A DNA stretch of 56,228 bases, taken from positions 1 to 56,228 of the IMG/VR virus record IMGVR_UViG_3300032579_000889. The stretch is one strand, 5' to 3'. Below are positions 33,108-41,668 of this stretch, piece by piece. Within the stretch, counting starts at the first letter, position 1. Every line of letters begins with the position of its first letter. This DNA is from a virus. The position numbers and the translations under genes are program-made. A model generated the notes under the pieces. It worked only from the letters and a program-made list of their open reading frames with translations, did not search any database and was not told the DNA's origin.

Positions 33108-33114
33108 ATTTATA
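33107..33114 (-). promoter_or_regulatory. Late-promoter-like box TATAAATA
   Basis: Exact TATAAATA on the minus strand directly at the lipoprotein start region. Confidence 0.4.
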
Positions 33115-33160
33115 TCTAATGGAAAGTCGCTGTTATTACAATTTTTAGCTATTATTGATT

Positions 33161-34054
33161 ATGGTCAAAACATTTATGCATTCAAGATGGGATAATAAAA
33201 TTGTACAGGTATCTTGGGATCTAGGCAACGAGTGTAATCAAAACTGTTCATACTGTCCAGATGTTTTTAAAAATGGCCATTTTTCTAATGGCAACTGGGA
33301 TCAAGTAGAAATTTTTGCCGATAGAATGTGTGATTATTACGATTTAATCGGCAAAAGTTTATATATAGGATTTGGAGGTTCAGGAGAACCAACACTGGTT
33401 CCGTGGTTTGGAAACTTATTGCGTTTGCTAAACAACAGAATAGCAGGGTGTACAGTTAGTACCAATCTCACAGCTCCACTTGAATGGTTCGAAGAGCATG
33501 GTAATGTTATAAAGCATATTTCCGGCACTGTTCATTACGAGTACACATCGCTTCCGGAACTAGCGGACAAAATTTGCGCAATACGAGACGTTGTGCGGGA
33601 TATCAATATTACAGTCCCAATGCTACCAGATCGTTATGATGAACAAATAAAAGATATTGAGTGGTTTTCCAAAAAAACCAACATCAATGTTGGTCAACAG
33701 GTTGTTTTCTCAAACCCCGTAGAACCTGTAAAACTGAAAAAAGAATATACTGAAGAAATTAAAGAAAACTTGCGTTCAACGCATGACAACACTGCATATC
33801 TTATAACAACTAAGGATGAGAATAATGTTATTCAAGCAGTTGATCAGATCAAATACGCTGATATTAATCTAAGTGAGAACGACAGCTTAAGAGAATTTAC
33901 CAACTGGGATTGTTATGCAGGCATTGATACGTTGGTAATTGACAGTAGAGGCTTTGTAAGACGGGGCTGGTGTGCACAACTATCAATGCACCAACACCAT
34001 ATGACCTCTTGGTCTTGGAACCTTAATCCTATTACATGCAATATGAAATGGTGA
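33161..34054 (+). CDS. Radical SAM protein (297 aa)
   Basis: WDLGNECNQNCSYCPD contains the C-x3-C-x2-C motif that binds the 4Fe-4S cluster, followed by a GFGGSGEPTLVPWF (GGE-type SAM-binding strand). A C-terminal region with further cysteines (WDCYAGIDTLVIDSRGFVRRGWC) resembles an auxiliary-cluster or SPASM-like end. Chemistry and substrate unknown. ATG 33161 is taken; a TTG two codons upstream is possible. The first of three radical SAM genes here. The phage A-type carrier could help assemble its cluster (inference). Confidence 0.8.
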   Translation: MVKTFMHSRWDNKIVQVSWDLGNECNQNCSYCPDVFKNGHFSNGNWDQVEIFADRMCDYYDLIGKSLYIGFGGSGEPTLVPWFGNLLRLLNNRIAGCTVSTNLTAPLEWFEEHGNVIKHISGTVHYEYTSLPELADKICAIRDVVRDINITVPMLPDRYDEQIKDIEWFSKKTNINVGQQVVFSNPVEPVKLKKEYTEEIKENLRSTHDNTAYLITTKDENNVIQAVDQIKYADINLSENDSLREFTNWDCYAGIDTLVIDSRGFVRRGWCAQLSMHQHHMTSWSWNLNPITCNMKW

Positions 34055-34101
34055 AGACACGAACACGATTTAATGGCTAGAAAAAAATTAGGATAAAGTA
34101 T

Positions 34102-34749
34102 ATGAAAATCGTTTTTTGCCTACCAGGAAAAAATTTTAGTAGCAATTTTTTCAATTCCTGGAATCAAACCATAGCATTACTACAACAAAATCAAATTCAA
34201 TACGCATATTCTATTGCATATGATCCTGTGGTATACTATACAAGAAATAAAATACTAGGAGGAGACAACCGAAATGGCAGATACCAAAAACCGTGGCAAG
34301 GGCAAATTCCCTATGATAAAATTATATGGATAGATAACGATATTGTCTGGCAGCCGCATAATGTTCTTTCGTTGATAGCAAGCGACAAACCAATTATAGC
34401 TGGTACATATCTAATGGAATCAACTACGCAATATCCCATAGTGGAACATTTAGACTTCAAACATCTAGCTACTAACGGCGTATTCCAGTTTCTTACCAAA
34501 GAAGATTTAGCAGGAAAAAATCAAATTTTTCCTGTAAGCTACACCGGTTTTGGATTTTTATGCATGCAGCACGGCATACTAGAAAGTATGGAATATCCAT
34601 GGTTTCAGCCAAAATGGGTAACAAGCAATAATTTTCACGATTTCTGCGCAGAAGACGTCGGTTTTTGTTGGACTGCACAAGAACTAGGTCACAAGATTTG
34701 GATTGATCCAACAATCACAGTTGGACACGAAAAAACAATTATCTTATAA
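34102..34749 (+). CDS. Glycosyltransferase-like protein, GT-A fold (215 aa)
   Basis: YDKIIWIDNDIVWQPHNVLSL carries a D-x-D-type motif after a hydrophobic strand, and DKPIIAGTYLM plus the HxxxxxEDVGFCW motif are typical of a phage GT-A family. No signal peptide. Fourth glycosyltransferase of the window. Acceptor unknown. Confidence 0.65.
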   Translation: MKIVFCLPGKNFSSNFFNSWNQTIALLQQNQIQYAYSIAYDPVVYYTRNKILGGDNRNGRYQKPWQGQIPYDKIIWIDNDIVWQPHNVLSLIASDKPIIAGTYLMESTTQYPIVEHLDFKHLATNGVFQFLTKEDLAGKNQIFPVSYTGFGFLCMQHGILESMEYPWFQPKWVTSNNFHDFCAEDVGFCWTAQELGHKIWIDPTITVGHEKTIIL

Positions 34750-34760
34750 GGAACAGCAAA

Positions 34761-35075
34761 ATGTTACATTTTACACTAAGGGTCGAAAATCCTTGGGCTA
34801 AATCGCGTTCAGAACAAATGGATTTTTTCTGTAAGGATTGGTCCGTTTCCAAAAACAAAAATTGCGAGGTACAACTGACATGGTTTGATTGGCAAACTAT
34901 ATTTGAACTACACGTTCAAACTCACTGGCGCGGACATGACCATGCAGGCCCTAGATTTGAAATCACTATATTAGGATTATTTTTCAATATCCAATTGTAT
35001 GACGGACGGCATTGGAATCATGAAAAAAATCGTTGGTACCTACCCGGCGAGGAAGAAGAAGAATACGGTACCTAG
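34761..35075 (+). CDS. Small Trp/His-rich phage protein (104 aa)
   Basis: AAGGAACAGC precedes ATG 34761. Sequence WFDWQTIFELHVQTHWRGHDHAGPRFEITILG is rich in Trp and His and predicted beta, ending in a poly-Glu tail. I associate it with uncultured aquatic phages but know no function. A strong bidirectional terminator follows. Confidence 0.6.
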   Translation: MLHFTLRVENPWAKSRSEQMDFFCKDWSVSKNKNCEVQLTWFDWQTIFELHVQTHWRGHDHAGPRFEITILGLFFNIQLYDGRHWNHEKNRWYLPGEEEEEYGT

Positions 35076-35098
35076 TTTAAAAGTTAATTTTAGTCAGA

Positions 35099-35134
35099 AA
35101 AATAGGGTTAACAACAGTGCGTTAACCCTATTTT
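35099..35134. terminator. Bidirectional terminator
   Basis: AAAATAGGGTTAAC (35099-35112), 8-base loop, GTTAACCCTATTTT (35121-35134): a 14-bp perfect stem with T-runs on both strands, between convergent genes. Confidence 0.85.
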
Positions 35135-35138
35135 ATTT

Positions 35139-35330
35139 TTACTTCTTTGATAGTTGAGAAGTAAACACATTGGCCCATTCTTTAGCTGGGCTGAGGTCCA
35201 TTAGTTTCTTGTTCAAAGCTACAAAGTCTTTGAAAAGAGCTGTTTGCAGCTCAATTGTTTGACGAGTAGCAGTGGTAGCATAATCAAAAACAGCCTGATT
35301 TGCGTCCTTAATCATTGTGTTGTCGTACAT
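35139..35330 (-). CDS. Phasin-like small protein (63 aa)
   Basis: The amphipathic helices (ANQAVFDYATTATRQTIELQ... FKDFVALNKKLMDL) resemble the phasin family that coats polyhydroxyalkanoate granules in alpha- and betaproteobacteria, though this one is only 63 residues, much shorter than usual phasins (over 100). Could be a phage-acquired fragment or just a helical protein; no enzyme activity expected. The RBS AAAAGGAG precedes it on the minus strand. Confidence 0.45.
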   Translation of the reverse strand: MYDNTMIKDANQAVFDYATTATRQTIELQTALFKDFVALNKKLMDLSPAKEWANVFTSQLSKK

Positions 35331-35357
35331 TTTGGTTTCTCCTTTTGTAGTTTAAAA

Positions 35358-35516
35358 TTAGTAAGTAAATTTTTGATTACTGTAGCCCCAAAGTTGTCGA
35401 AGTCTGCTCTCTAACTCGACGACATCGCTGCTTTGACTTAACCAACGTTCAGTTGGACTCATAGTAAATCTTTGCCACCACGATCTAAGTAAATTAACTA
35501 TTCTGTTAAAACACAT
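35358..35516 (-). CDS. DUF3563-like small protein (52 aa)
   Basis: Minus-strand frame from ATG 35516 with GGAG 6-9 bases upstream. SPTERWLSQSSDVVELESRLRQL resembles the short DUF3563 family (pattern L-S-x-A-E-x-x-L-x-x-A-x-D-x-x-D-L-E-x-R-x-R-x-L), which is common in proteobacteria but of unknown function. A late-promoter-like box lies at 35547-35554. Too short for the usual length cut-off but well supported by the RBS. Confidence 0.6.
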   Translation of the reverse strand: MCFNRIVNLLRSWWQRFTMSPTERWLSQSSDVVELESRLRQLWGYSNQKFTY

Positions 35517-35546
35517 TTCTGGTCTCCTTATATCTTAAATATAAAG

Positions 35547-35554
35547 TATTTATG
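35547..35554 (-). promoter_or_regulatory. Late-promoter-like box CATAAATA
   Basis: Minus-strand CATAAATA ending 31 bases upstream of ATG 35516. Confidence 0.4.
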
Positions 35555-35600
35555 CTGCACTGCAACATAAAATTCCGCATACCAGCTATGCAAAAAGAAA

Positions 35601-35981
35601 TTATTTTCTGTAAAAGGTGATCTTATACGCGCCGTGGGTTCCAGATGTATCAGTTAATGGTATACATGATTTTACAAATCCTAAATTGTCAATCCAAAAC
35701 TTGAACTCATCTGCTATTTTACCGCTTTTGCCTGTAATTATAATTGCATATTTTGATCCTACTGCCCAATGTTCTTCTAGAAAATTTCTAGTTTTTACAA
35801 AAGCTTGTTGTACAGTGCAACCGTGTAAATCAAGTTTATAGCGTAGACTCTGATCAAGCCCTTTGTCAGGAATATAGAATCTGCTAGAACTTTTCAAACT
35901 CTGTTGCACAAATGTACTCCAAACTTCCTTATCTTCGTTTGATAGCTCAAAATTCTCAGTATGATTTGCTTTTGTTGTCAT
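35601..35981 (-). CDS. Smr-domain protein
   Basis: 126 residues: YKLDLHGCTVQQA (D51-L-H53-G) and IIITGKSGK (G84-K-S-G87) are the two Smr motifs, the second ending in the GxG loop. The N-terminal part (LSNEDKEVWSTFVQQ) resembles the short lead of proteobacterial Smr proteins. Smr proteins of the SmrB type cut mRNA between collided ribosomes and thereby feed tmRNA rescue; others act in mismatch repair. This phage also encodes the tmRNA. Start ATG 35981; it converges with the next gene on the same strand (13 bases apart). Confidence 0.8.
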   Translation of the reverse strand: MTTKANHTENFELSNEDKEVWSTFVQQSLKSSSRFYIPDKGLDQSLRYKLDLHGCTVQQAFVKTRNFLEEHWAVGSKYAIIITGKSGKIADEFKFWIDNLGFVKSCIPLTDTSGTHGAYKITFYRK

Positions 35982-35993
35982 GTTTGGCTCTTT

Positions 35994-37508
35994 TTATAAT
36001 AGCATTAGTTTATTAAAGTATACATCAAATGATGTCAATGTTGATGCTTTTATATCATCCCATGAAAGCTGCTCTTGAGGTGTGGTCATAAGATAAGTTA
36101 AGTCATATCCTTGCCATAATAGAGCGAGTATAGACCACATTCTGGTTTTTGAAAATTCTCTAGTCATTTTTGTAGCCAATTGTGTTACCCGATAGGCCTC
36201 GCCTACTGTCCATGTACAATTTTTCCAGTTCATAGTTGTACCATTGAAATTTATTGGATCAGCCTCAAAACTGAAACCATATTTTTGTGGATTCTTATCA
36301 AATTCACTAAAAATACTATTTGGACTTGCGCTGTTATCTACTCCATACAAGCCAAGAAGATCAAATCCTATAGAATGTAAATTATTTTCTATAAACCAAT
36401 TAACTGTACCGTATACATCAGTTTCTTTTTCATACGGTAGACCTACAATAAAATTGCAATGTTGCGCAACACTTTTATTCCATATATTGTGGAAAAGGTA
36501 AGGTATATATTCCCTTGCATAATTTCCATTCCAGCCTTTTCCAATTATTTTACTTGCGTCTTTATGCAAGCTTTCCAAACCGTGGTATGCGCCTACTAAG
36601 CCAGATTCTTTTAAAATGTAAGGGGTTTCATCAAAATGATTTAATAAGTCTGCTCTCAAATATGCACTAAAACGGATCTTAAATGGTAATTTTGAAACAG
36701 CACTATGGAATGACCTGAGTTTCCATTCTGTGTCATTAAAAGTATCATCTATAATATAATAAGAAGTAGATCCAAAAGTAGCAAAGTTGTAAGATAATTC
36801 TGCAGAAATATGTTCCATAGCCCTAACATAATCAAGTTTATGCTTGCCAAGGTGCGGGTATTGACAAAAACGACAGGTAAAAATGCAGCCGCGACTTACA
36901 TCTAATGGCAATGGTTCGTTTGGCAGAATGACATCAGTCGGTATAAACTTAAAATCATCTGTTTCTATATTGTATTTTGGATTTCTAGCAGCAGAATAGA
37001 TAATTTTATCCTCAAAACCTGTTCCTATACTGTTTCGCTTTTTCTCAAATACAGGCTCTGTCCCTCTGCCTGATAACCAATCTAGATATTCTAGAAAAAT
37101 TTCTTCAGGCGCTGACAGATAACTCATTATAGTAACATCAAACACATCCCAGTTTGGAAGCCGATCACTTATATATCCGCCCATAACAAAACGTATTGAC
37201 GGATGTTCTAACTTAATTTGAGACAATACATTCAATACAAATTCTGGAATTCGTTTGATGCGCCCGTCGGAGTGCTTATATGCATTGTTGCAAATAAATG
37301 TAGTGCTTAAACCAATGATTTTAGTATCAGGTGTAATAAACTTTTTGAGTGTTGTATATAACTGATCTGCATTGAAATACAGCACATGATCAATCACCTG
37401 ACACTGATACCCATATTTTCGTAACCAATGTGCAATTTTATACGGACCAATTGAGCGCATTAGAATTGGCCTATAAGCTATTCCACCATTTAATAAGATT
37501 ACATCCAT
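35994..37508 (-). CDS. B12-binding radical SAM protein (504 aa)
   Basis: The N-terminal 150 residues look like a cobalamin-binding domain (ILLNGGIAYRPILMRSIGPYKIAHWL... KIIGLSTTFI ... FVMGGYI). The catalytic part has SRGCIFTCRFCQYP (C-x3-C-x2-C). The C-terminal 150 residues are typical of this group but not recognised further. B12 radical SAM enzymes often methylate or modify difficult carbons. Substrate unknown; methylthio- or sugar-modification would fit the nearby glycosyltransferases. Start at ATG 37508. Confidence 0.75.
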   Translation of the reverse strand: MDVILLNGGIAYRPILMRSIGPYKIAHWLRKYGYQCQVIDHVLYFNADQLYTTLKKFITPDTKIIGLSTTFICNNAYKHSDGRIKRIPEFVLNVLSQIKLEHPSIRFVMGGYISDRLPNWDVFDVTIMSYLSAPEEIFLEYLDWLSGRGTEPVFEKKRNSIGTGFEDKIIYSAARNPKYNIETDDFKFIPTDVILPNEPLPLDVSRGCIFTCRFCQYPHLGKHKLDYVRAMEHISAELSYNFATFGSTSYYIIDDTFNDTEWKLRSFHSAVSKLPFKIRFSAYLRADLLNHFDETPYILKESGLVGAYHGLESLHKDASKIIGKGWNGNYAREYIPYLFHNIWNKSVAQHCNFIVGLPYEKETDVYGTVNWFIENNLHSIGFDLLGLYGVDNSASPNSIFSEFDKNPQKYGFSFEADPINFNGTTMNWKNCTWTVGEAYRVTQLATKMTREFSKTRMWSILALLWQGYDLTYLMTTPQEQLSWDDIKASTLTSFDVYFNKLMLL

Positions 37509-37523
37509 AGATATATTATAGAT

Positions 37524-37740
37524 TTAGGTTTTAGCAAAAACAACATTATAAGAAGCTTGATTTAGAATAAAGGAAGGTATATTCTTATTATCAACTATTT
37601 TTTCTGTTTTTGAAATTTGGACATACATGCCAAATTTGGCAGCTTCTTCACAATGTAAGTTAAGTTCTGCTAGTATGTTGTTCTATTTGCTGTGTTAAAA
37701 TTTCACAGGCTTCAAGCGTTGAAACTATATTATCTTCCAT
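37524..37740 (-). pseudogene. Frameshifted small coiled-coil gene
   Basis: From ATG 37740 the frame reads MEDNIVSTLEACEILTQQIEQ, then goes off. In the +1 frame it continues ILAELNLHCEEAAKFGMYVQ ... NVVFAKT to TAA 37524. The two parts read as one helical protein of about 71 residues with one extra base near 37677. Either a true frameshift mutation, a programmed shift or a sequencing error. Confidence 0.45.
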
Positions 37741-37838
37741 ATTGTATTATATCTTTGGCTCAAAATCATCGTCTATAAAAACTTGCATTTTCTTTCGTCG
37801 TGTCATATATAGTATAAGCTGGAAGGAAAGATCTAGCA

Positions 37839-37858
37839 TATGGGGAATTCTCCCCATA
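37839..37858. other. GC-rich hairpin in gene-free DNA
   Basis: TATGGGGA (37839-37846), loop ATTC, TCCCCATA (37851-37858), without T-runs. Possible regulatory site or transcript end upstream of the lysin gene. Confidence 0.4.
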
Positions 37859-38025
37859 CATATAGTGTGTTTATATTACGTTTAGTACACTTAAATATTT
37901 TTAGCAGCAACAGCTGTGTGACATAATGTCCGATAGATTCTTACTTGTTATCTATCAATGGTTTGAGATTCTTTCACTTATCTTTCTCAACCCATCTTAA
38001 CATAATTATAGGAGAACTGAGCTTG

Positions 38026-38790
38026 ATGCCACGACGACCAATCGCCATGTGTTTACTATTGTTTTTTACTTTTACGCAATATGAAAGCAATAATTGGCTT
38101 TATTCAACAAGGGAAACAGCAGTGTCTAACACACCTGCTTCGCCTGTACCTCAAACTGCAAACTTAGAACTTGCGGTATATCATCCACCTGAACAAAATG
38201 ACCTATATATTGTAAATCTCAAAGAACAAAAAGTTGAATTCTCAGATGAATCTCATTCTAAAGATATTAGGTTAACAGATTTAACTATTGGTAATACCGC
38301 AAATCAAAAAATCAAAACTGACTTCAGTAGTATTCCAACATTACGAAAACATTTGCCCCTCTCTATTCCTGACGTAGAAAATCTTAATATACACAAAAGG
38401 CAAGAAGTTGAATGCCTAGCCTGGACTTTATATTTTGAGGCACGAGGCGGAACATCTAAAGAACAGGTAGCAGTTGCATATGTACCAATAAACCGAATTG
38501 GACAACAGGATTTTGGTGACGACATTTGTAGCAATGTCTTTCAATATGATTGGCATAATGGCAGAAAAAGGCACCAATTCAGTTGGGTGGGCTATAGGTT
38601 TGGCTCTAGATGGGAACGTGAAGACGATGCCTGGCAAAAAATGCAACAGATTGCTGTTGCAGTATACAAAGGTAGATTGTCAGATCCTGCTAAGGGAGCT
38701 ATCTATTTCAGCAGCACATCAGTATCTGAAGTTTGGGCTATTAGGCATAGAAAGATCAAATTAGGTCAAACCCTCTTTTGGATAGGTTGA
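38026..38790 (+). CDS. SleB-like cell-wall hydrolase with N-terminal membrane/signal segment
   Basis: 254 residues. The first 20 are basic then hydrophobic (MPRRPIAMCLLLFFTF), a signal anchor or cleaved signal. Residues about 60-130 are a polar linker. The enzyme domain has ECLAWTLYFEARGGTSKEQVAVAYVPINRI, the SleB/Hydrolase_2 signature with the catalytic Glu, then HQFSWVG. SleB-type enzymes cut peptidoglycan, so this is a good endolysin candidate, exported through the inner membrane. ATG 38026 is chosen for GGAGA at 38011; a longer frame from 37945 has no RBS. Confidence 0.78.
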   Translation: MPRRPIAMCLLLFFTFTQYESNNWLYSTRETAVSNTPASPVPQTANLELAVYHPPEQNDLYIVNLKEQKVEFSDESHSKDIRLTDLTIGNTANQKIKTDFSSIPTLRKHLPLSIPDVENLNIHKRQEVECLAWTLYFEARGGTSKEQVAVAYVPINRIGQQDFGDDICSNVFQYDWHNGRKRHQFSWVGYRFGSRWEREDDAWQKMQQIAVAVYKGRLSDPAKGAIYFSSTSVSEVWAIRHRKIKLGQTLFWIG

Positions 38791-38825
38791 TTCTAAATCA
38801 ATAATTATCAATCAACGGTATGTAT

Positions 38826-38833
38826 AATAAATA
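38826..38833 (+). promoter_or_regulatory. Late-promoter-like box AATAAATA
   Basis: AATAAATA 28 bases upstream of ATG 38862. Confidence 0.45.
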
Positions 38834-38861
38834 AAGTACATTTGTATACAGAGGATAATTC

Positions 38862-40028
38862 ATGGCCAATTACTCATTCAATCCAACTTATTACCAAATA
38901 ACGTGGAACAACACAACTCCTACCGATTACTCAAGCCTCTCAGGTAATAGAGGCGGTGGATTAGACAGTGAAACCAGCTGGCAAATCCAAAGTTGGATCA
39001 GAACCACAGGAGGATCACCTGTCACTGGAAGTCCTTTTACAGATGGATCTACAATAATAATTAACAACTATACTGTTACATTTTCTTCCACTGATACGTT
39101 GTCAACAGCAATTGACAAAATAAATCTGTTGACAAAGTTTACAGGAGTTTATGCTGGCCAGAGTGTAGCTTCAGACTACATTACTTTACAAAATGCGCCG
39201 GGTTATGAAGGTACTCCATTTTATATTGAAGAAGGTAACGCTACAGCACTTGCAACGCTTGGATTGAATAATCCAGGTTATTATCCTGCTGGACAATTCA
39301 AGAATGCCTTTAGCCAAGTTGCACCGTCTGCATTTTCTGATGTAACAACTCATTCAACACTGTCTATCAACAACGTTACTATTACCTTTACTGCAGGTAA
39401 CATTCAAAGTGCTGTAAGCCAAATTAATAATTACACTCCTTCAACAGGTGTAGCAGCTGAAATTGCTGGTCCATATATTCAATTGGAAAGCGCGGGCTGG
39501 ACACAACCATGGGTAATAAATGGTGGAAATGCTGCAACAAATATTGGTTTTACACCAGGCGTTTATACAGGCTACCCAAGCAACATTGCTCTGAGCGAAG
39601 AAAAAGAAAGAGCAAACATGAGATGGTTCCAGGTAGTAAATCAGCTGGAAAGCACAGCTACTCCGAACAAATATGATAACATTGTTAGAGTTGGAAATAT
39701 CGCTAATGCTGCGTTAAATTCTATAACGTGGACAGTTGGCTATGAATGTTACAGTCAGTTATACACAGCCGCCTTACCAACTGAACCAGATTACGGTGCA
39801 ACTTTTACAGGCACTGCTGCTATACAACGTTGGGTAGCCAGAGGTATGACAAACACTTGGTCAAGCAATAGAAAAGTTTTTAATCCAAGTGTTTTTCAAT
39901 ATAGCGGACAAGCCACATTCTGCAATCCTGCAATAATTGAAAATGTTACAGCGCAAGGCATAGATGTAGTTGCAAACATTCTAATTGTCAGTAATAATAT
40001 AACTGTTACACAGATACCTGGTATTTGA
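38862..40028 (+). CDS. Probable virion structural protein with internal repeats (388 aa)
   Basis: Two copies of a roughly 85-residue beta module are visible: INNYTVTFSSTDTLSTAIDKIN and INNVTITFTAGNIQSAVSQIN each begin one, and PGYEGTPFYIEEGNATALATLGL aligns with AGWTQPWVINGGNAATNIGF. The C-terminal third is another domain (ERANMRWFQVVNQL...). No signal peptide. A late-type promoter lies upstream, as expected for virion genes. Neck, tail or decoration protein; not further assignable. Confidence 0.65.
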   Translation: MANYSFNPTYYQITWNNTTPTDYSSLSGNRGGGLDSETSWQIQSWIRTTGGSPVTGSPFTDGSTIIINNYTVTFSSTDTLSTAIDKINLLTKFTGVYAGQSVASDYITLQNAPGYEGTPFYIEEGNATALATLGLNNPGYYPAGQFKNAFSQVAPSAFSDVTTHSTLSINNVTITFTAGNIQSAVSQINNYTPSTGVAAEIAGPYIQLESAGWTQPWVINGGNAATNIGFTPGVYTGYPSNIALSEEKERANMRWFQVVNQLESTATPNKYDNIVRVGNIANAALNSITWTVGYECYSQLYTAALPTEPDYGATFTGTAAIQRWVARGMTNTWSSNRKVFNPSVFQYSGQATFCNPAIIENVTAQGIDVVANILIVSNNITVTQIPGI

Positions 40029-40046
40029 TAAGGAGAATTTCAAACA

Positions 40047-40460
40047 TTGAAACCATCTGCGCATCTGCACTTATTAATTAGAGCAGAGATTAACAACCCA
40101 CCTGACCCCAATGATTGCGATAAGGTAAATGAAATCATGCGAGGCATGGTTGAACATGTTAGAATGAAAGTTATGCTTGACCCTGTTAGTGCATACTGTT
40201 ATGATGAAGGCAATGAAGGGATAACAAGTACTGTCATTTTGACAACAAGTCATTGTGCAATGCACATATGGAATATGCCAGCGCCATATCCAAGCATTAT
40301 GCAGTTTGATTTATATAGCTGTGCTCCGTTTCAAGTAATGGAAGTAATTGATTACTTGGCTGAAAATTTCGAAATTTCAAACGCACAATTCAAATTTTTA
40401 GATAGAGAGACTGCGTTTACGGAGATTGATACCGGCACATACAGAAAGGTATTGCCTTGA
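40047..40460 (+). CDS. S-adenosylmethionine decarboxylase-like protein
   Basis: 137 residues, TTG start with AAGGAG upstream. Block TVILTTSHCAMHIWN resembles the processing and active site of bacterial AdoMet decarboxylase (usual pattern ESHxxxHTW): Ser68 could become the pyruvoyl group, H69 and H73 and C92 (YSCAP) match the SpeD/SpeH positions. The residue before the Ser is Thr instead of the usual Glu, so self-cleavage is uncertain. AdoMetDC homologues occur in T4-like cyanophages. Could pair with the agmatinase to make spermidine. Its stop overlaps the next start (TTGA). Confidence 0.65.
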   Translation: MKPSAHLHLLIRAEINNPPDPNDCDKVNEIMRGMVEHVRMKVMLDPVSAYCYDEGNEGITSTVILTTSHCAMHIWNMPAPYPSIMQFDLYSCAPFQVMEVIDYLAENFEISNAQFKFLDRETAFTEIDTGTYRKVLP

Positions 40461-41668
40461 AAATATCCACTATTCTGCTAGGTTGTGCATTGTGTCTGAG
40501 TACTACCGCTGCGTATTATAGTATTGCAGGTCTAGCAGCAATTTTTGCAAGCAGCTTTTGGCCTGTTGTTGCCATGGCTACCATTTTAGAAATATCAAAA
40601 TTAGTTGTTGCTAGTTGGTTGTATCAAAAATGGAATATTATTCCGCCATTGTTAAAAATTTACTTAACTACGGCGGTAGTTGTGCTAATGATAATAACAA
40701 GTTTAGGTATTTTTGGATTTTTAACACGAGCGCATGTGGAAGCTGGACTTGCCAACACTGAGCTTTCTTTGAAATTAGAACAAATCACCGGACAAATTGA
40801 TCAGCACAAGACTGCTATAACTAGATATCAAACGCAATTATCCCAACTTGATAAATCCATTAACATTCAACTTGATGCCAATAGAGCGACACAAGCGCTA
40901 GCATCTAGAAAATCACAAGAATCAGAACGTAATGATATCAAGACAAAATTAGAGATAGAGTCAAAGACCATACAAGATCTTACGGATCAACAGTTGAAAA
41001 TTAAGCAAGATATTTCAATTGTTGAAACCAAAATTGGTCCAATTAAATATATTGCCGAATTCTTTGCAAATGGTTCTAATGTTGATACTGATCAAGCGGT
41101 GCGATATGTGATCATTGTATTAGTATTGGTATTCGATCCGTTAGCAGTTTTAATGTTAATTGCTGCAAACATAAGCATAAAAAATGAAACTAGCAGAGTT
41201 GACACGGTAGAATCTAAACCTAGGCAAGAAACTGTGAAAGACACACAAAATGAACCTGTGTTAGGGCAAACTATGGTAATTGGACACTCCGGCCAAACAG
41301 TTTGGTGGACGGGCCAGGCGTGGGAACTGATACCTTCTCAGATGGATACTTCACATATAGCAACAAATGATGTTGTTGACGCTAACGTAATTAAGGAGAT
41401 TGTCACAGACAGTTTGGACAAATGGTTGGCTAAAACTCTTAGCGAACCAACTTCGCAAAACGAGCCTAAACCGACAACTATTTCAACAGACATTTCAATT
41501 GACAAACCAACTGCAGACACACATACAGTAGTTGATAACACAGCAGAAGTTAATAACACACAAGAGCCGGTTAACGATGCAGTTACACAAACCGCATCAA
41601 CAACTGACACGTATCATGTTCTTGACCACTTCAAGCCAACACATATCAATTACAGCAGTAGGAAATGA
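40457..41668 (+). CDS. Membrane protein with periplasmic or cytoplasmic coiled coil (403 aa)
   Basis: TTG start in a TTGA overlap with the upstream gene. Three N-terminal membrane helices (about residues 5-35, 35-55 and 68-92), a long coiled coil (about 95-200, Gln/Lys/Glu-rich), another membrane helix ([21 protein letters not shown]), then a long polar Thr/Val-rich tail. This architecture is common in pelagic and T4-like phages as a membrane protein of unknown role (perhaps infection-associated membrane remodelling). It ends in ATGA with clpX. Confidence 0.65.
   Translation: MKISTILLGCALCLSTTAAYYSIAGLAAIFASSFWPVVAMATILEISKLVVASWLYQKWNIIPPLLKIYLTTAVVVLMIITSLGIFGFLTRAHVEAGLANTELSLKLEQITGQIDQHKTAITRYQTQLSQLDKSINIQLDANRATQALASRKSQESERNDIKTKLEIESKTIQDLTDQQLKIKQDISIVETKIGPIKYIAEFFANGSNVDTDQAVRYVIIVLVLVFDPLAVLMLIAANISIKNETSRVDTVESKPRQETVKDTQNEPVLGQTMVIGHSGQTVWWTGQAWELIPSQMDTSHIATNDVVDANVIKEIVTDSLDKWLAKTLSEPTSQNEPKPTTISTDISIDKPTADTHTVVDNTAEVNNTQEPVNDAVTQTASTTDTYHVLDHFKPTHINYSSRK

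Larger units (their letters stand above)
37509..38025. other. About 500 bases with only a broken gene and one hairpin
   Basis: Between the B12 radical SAM gene and the SleB lysin. Contents: the frameshifted gene 37524-37740, a 19-codon frame on the minus strand (37747-37806, MTRRKKMQVFIDDDFEPKI) of doubtful reality, and the hairpin TATGGGGA/TCCCCATA (37839-37858). I see no other gene, promoter or RNA. Confidence 0.4.
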
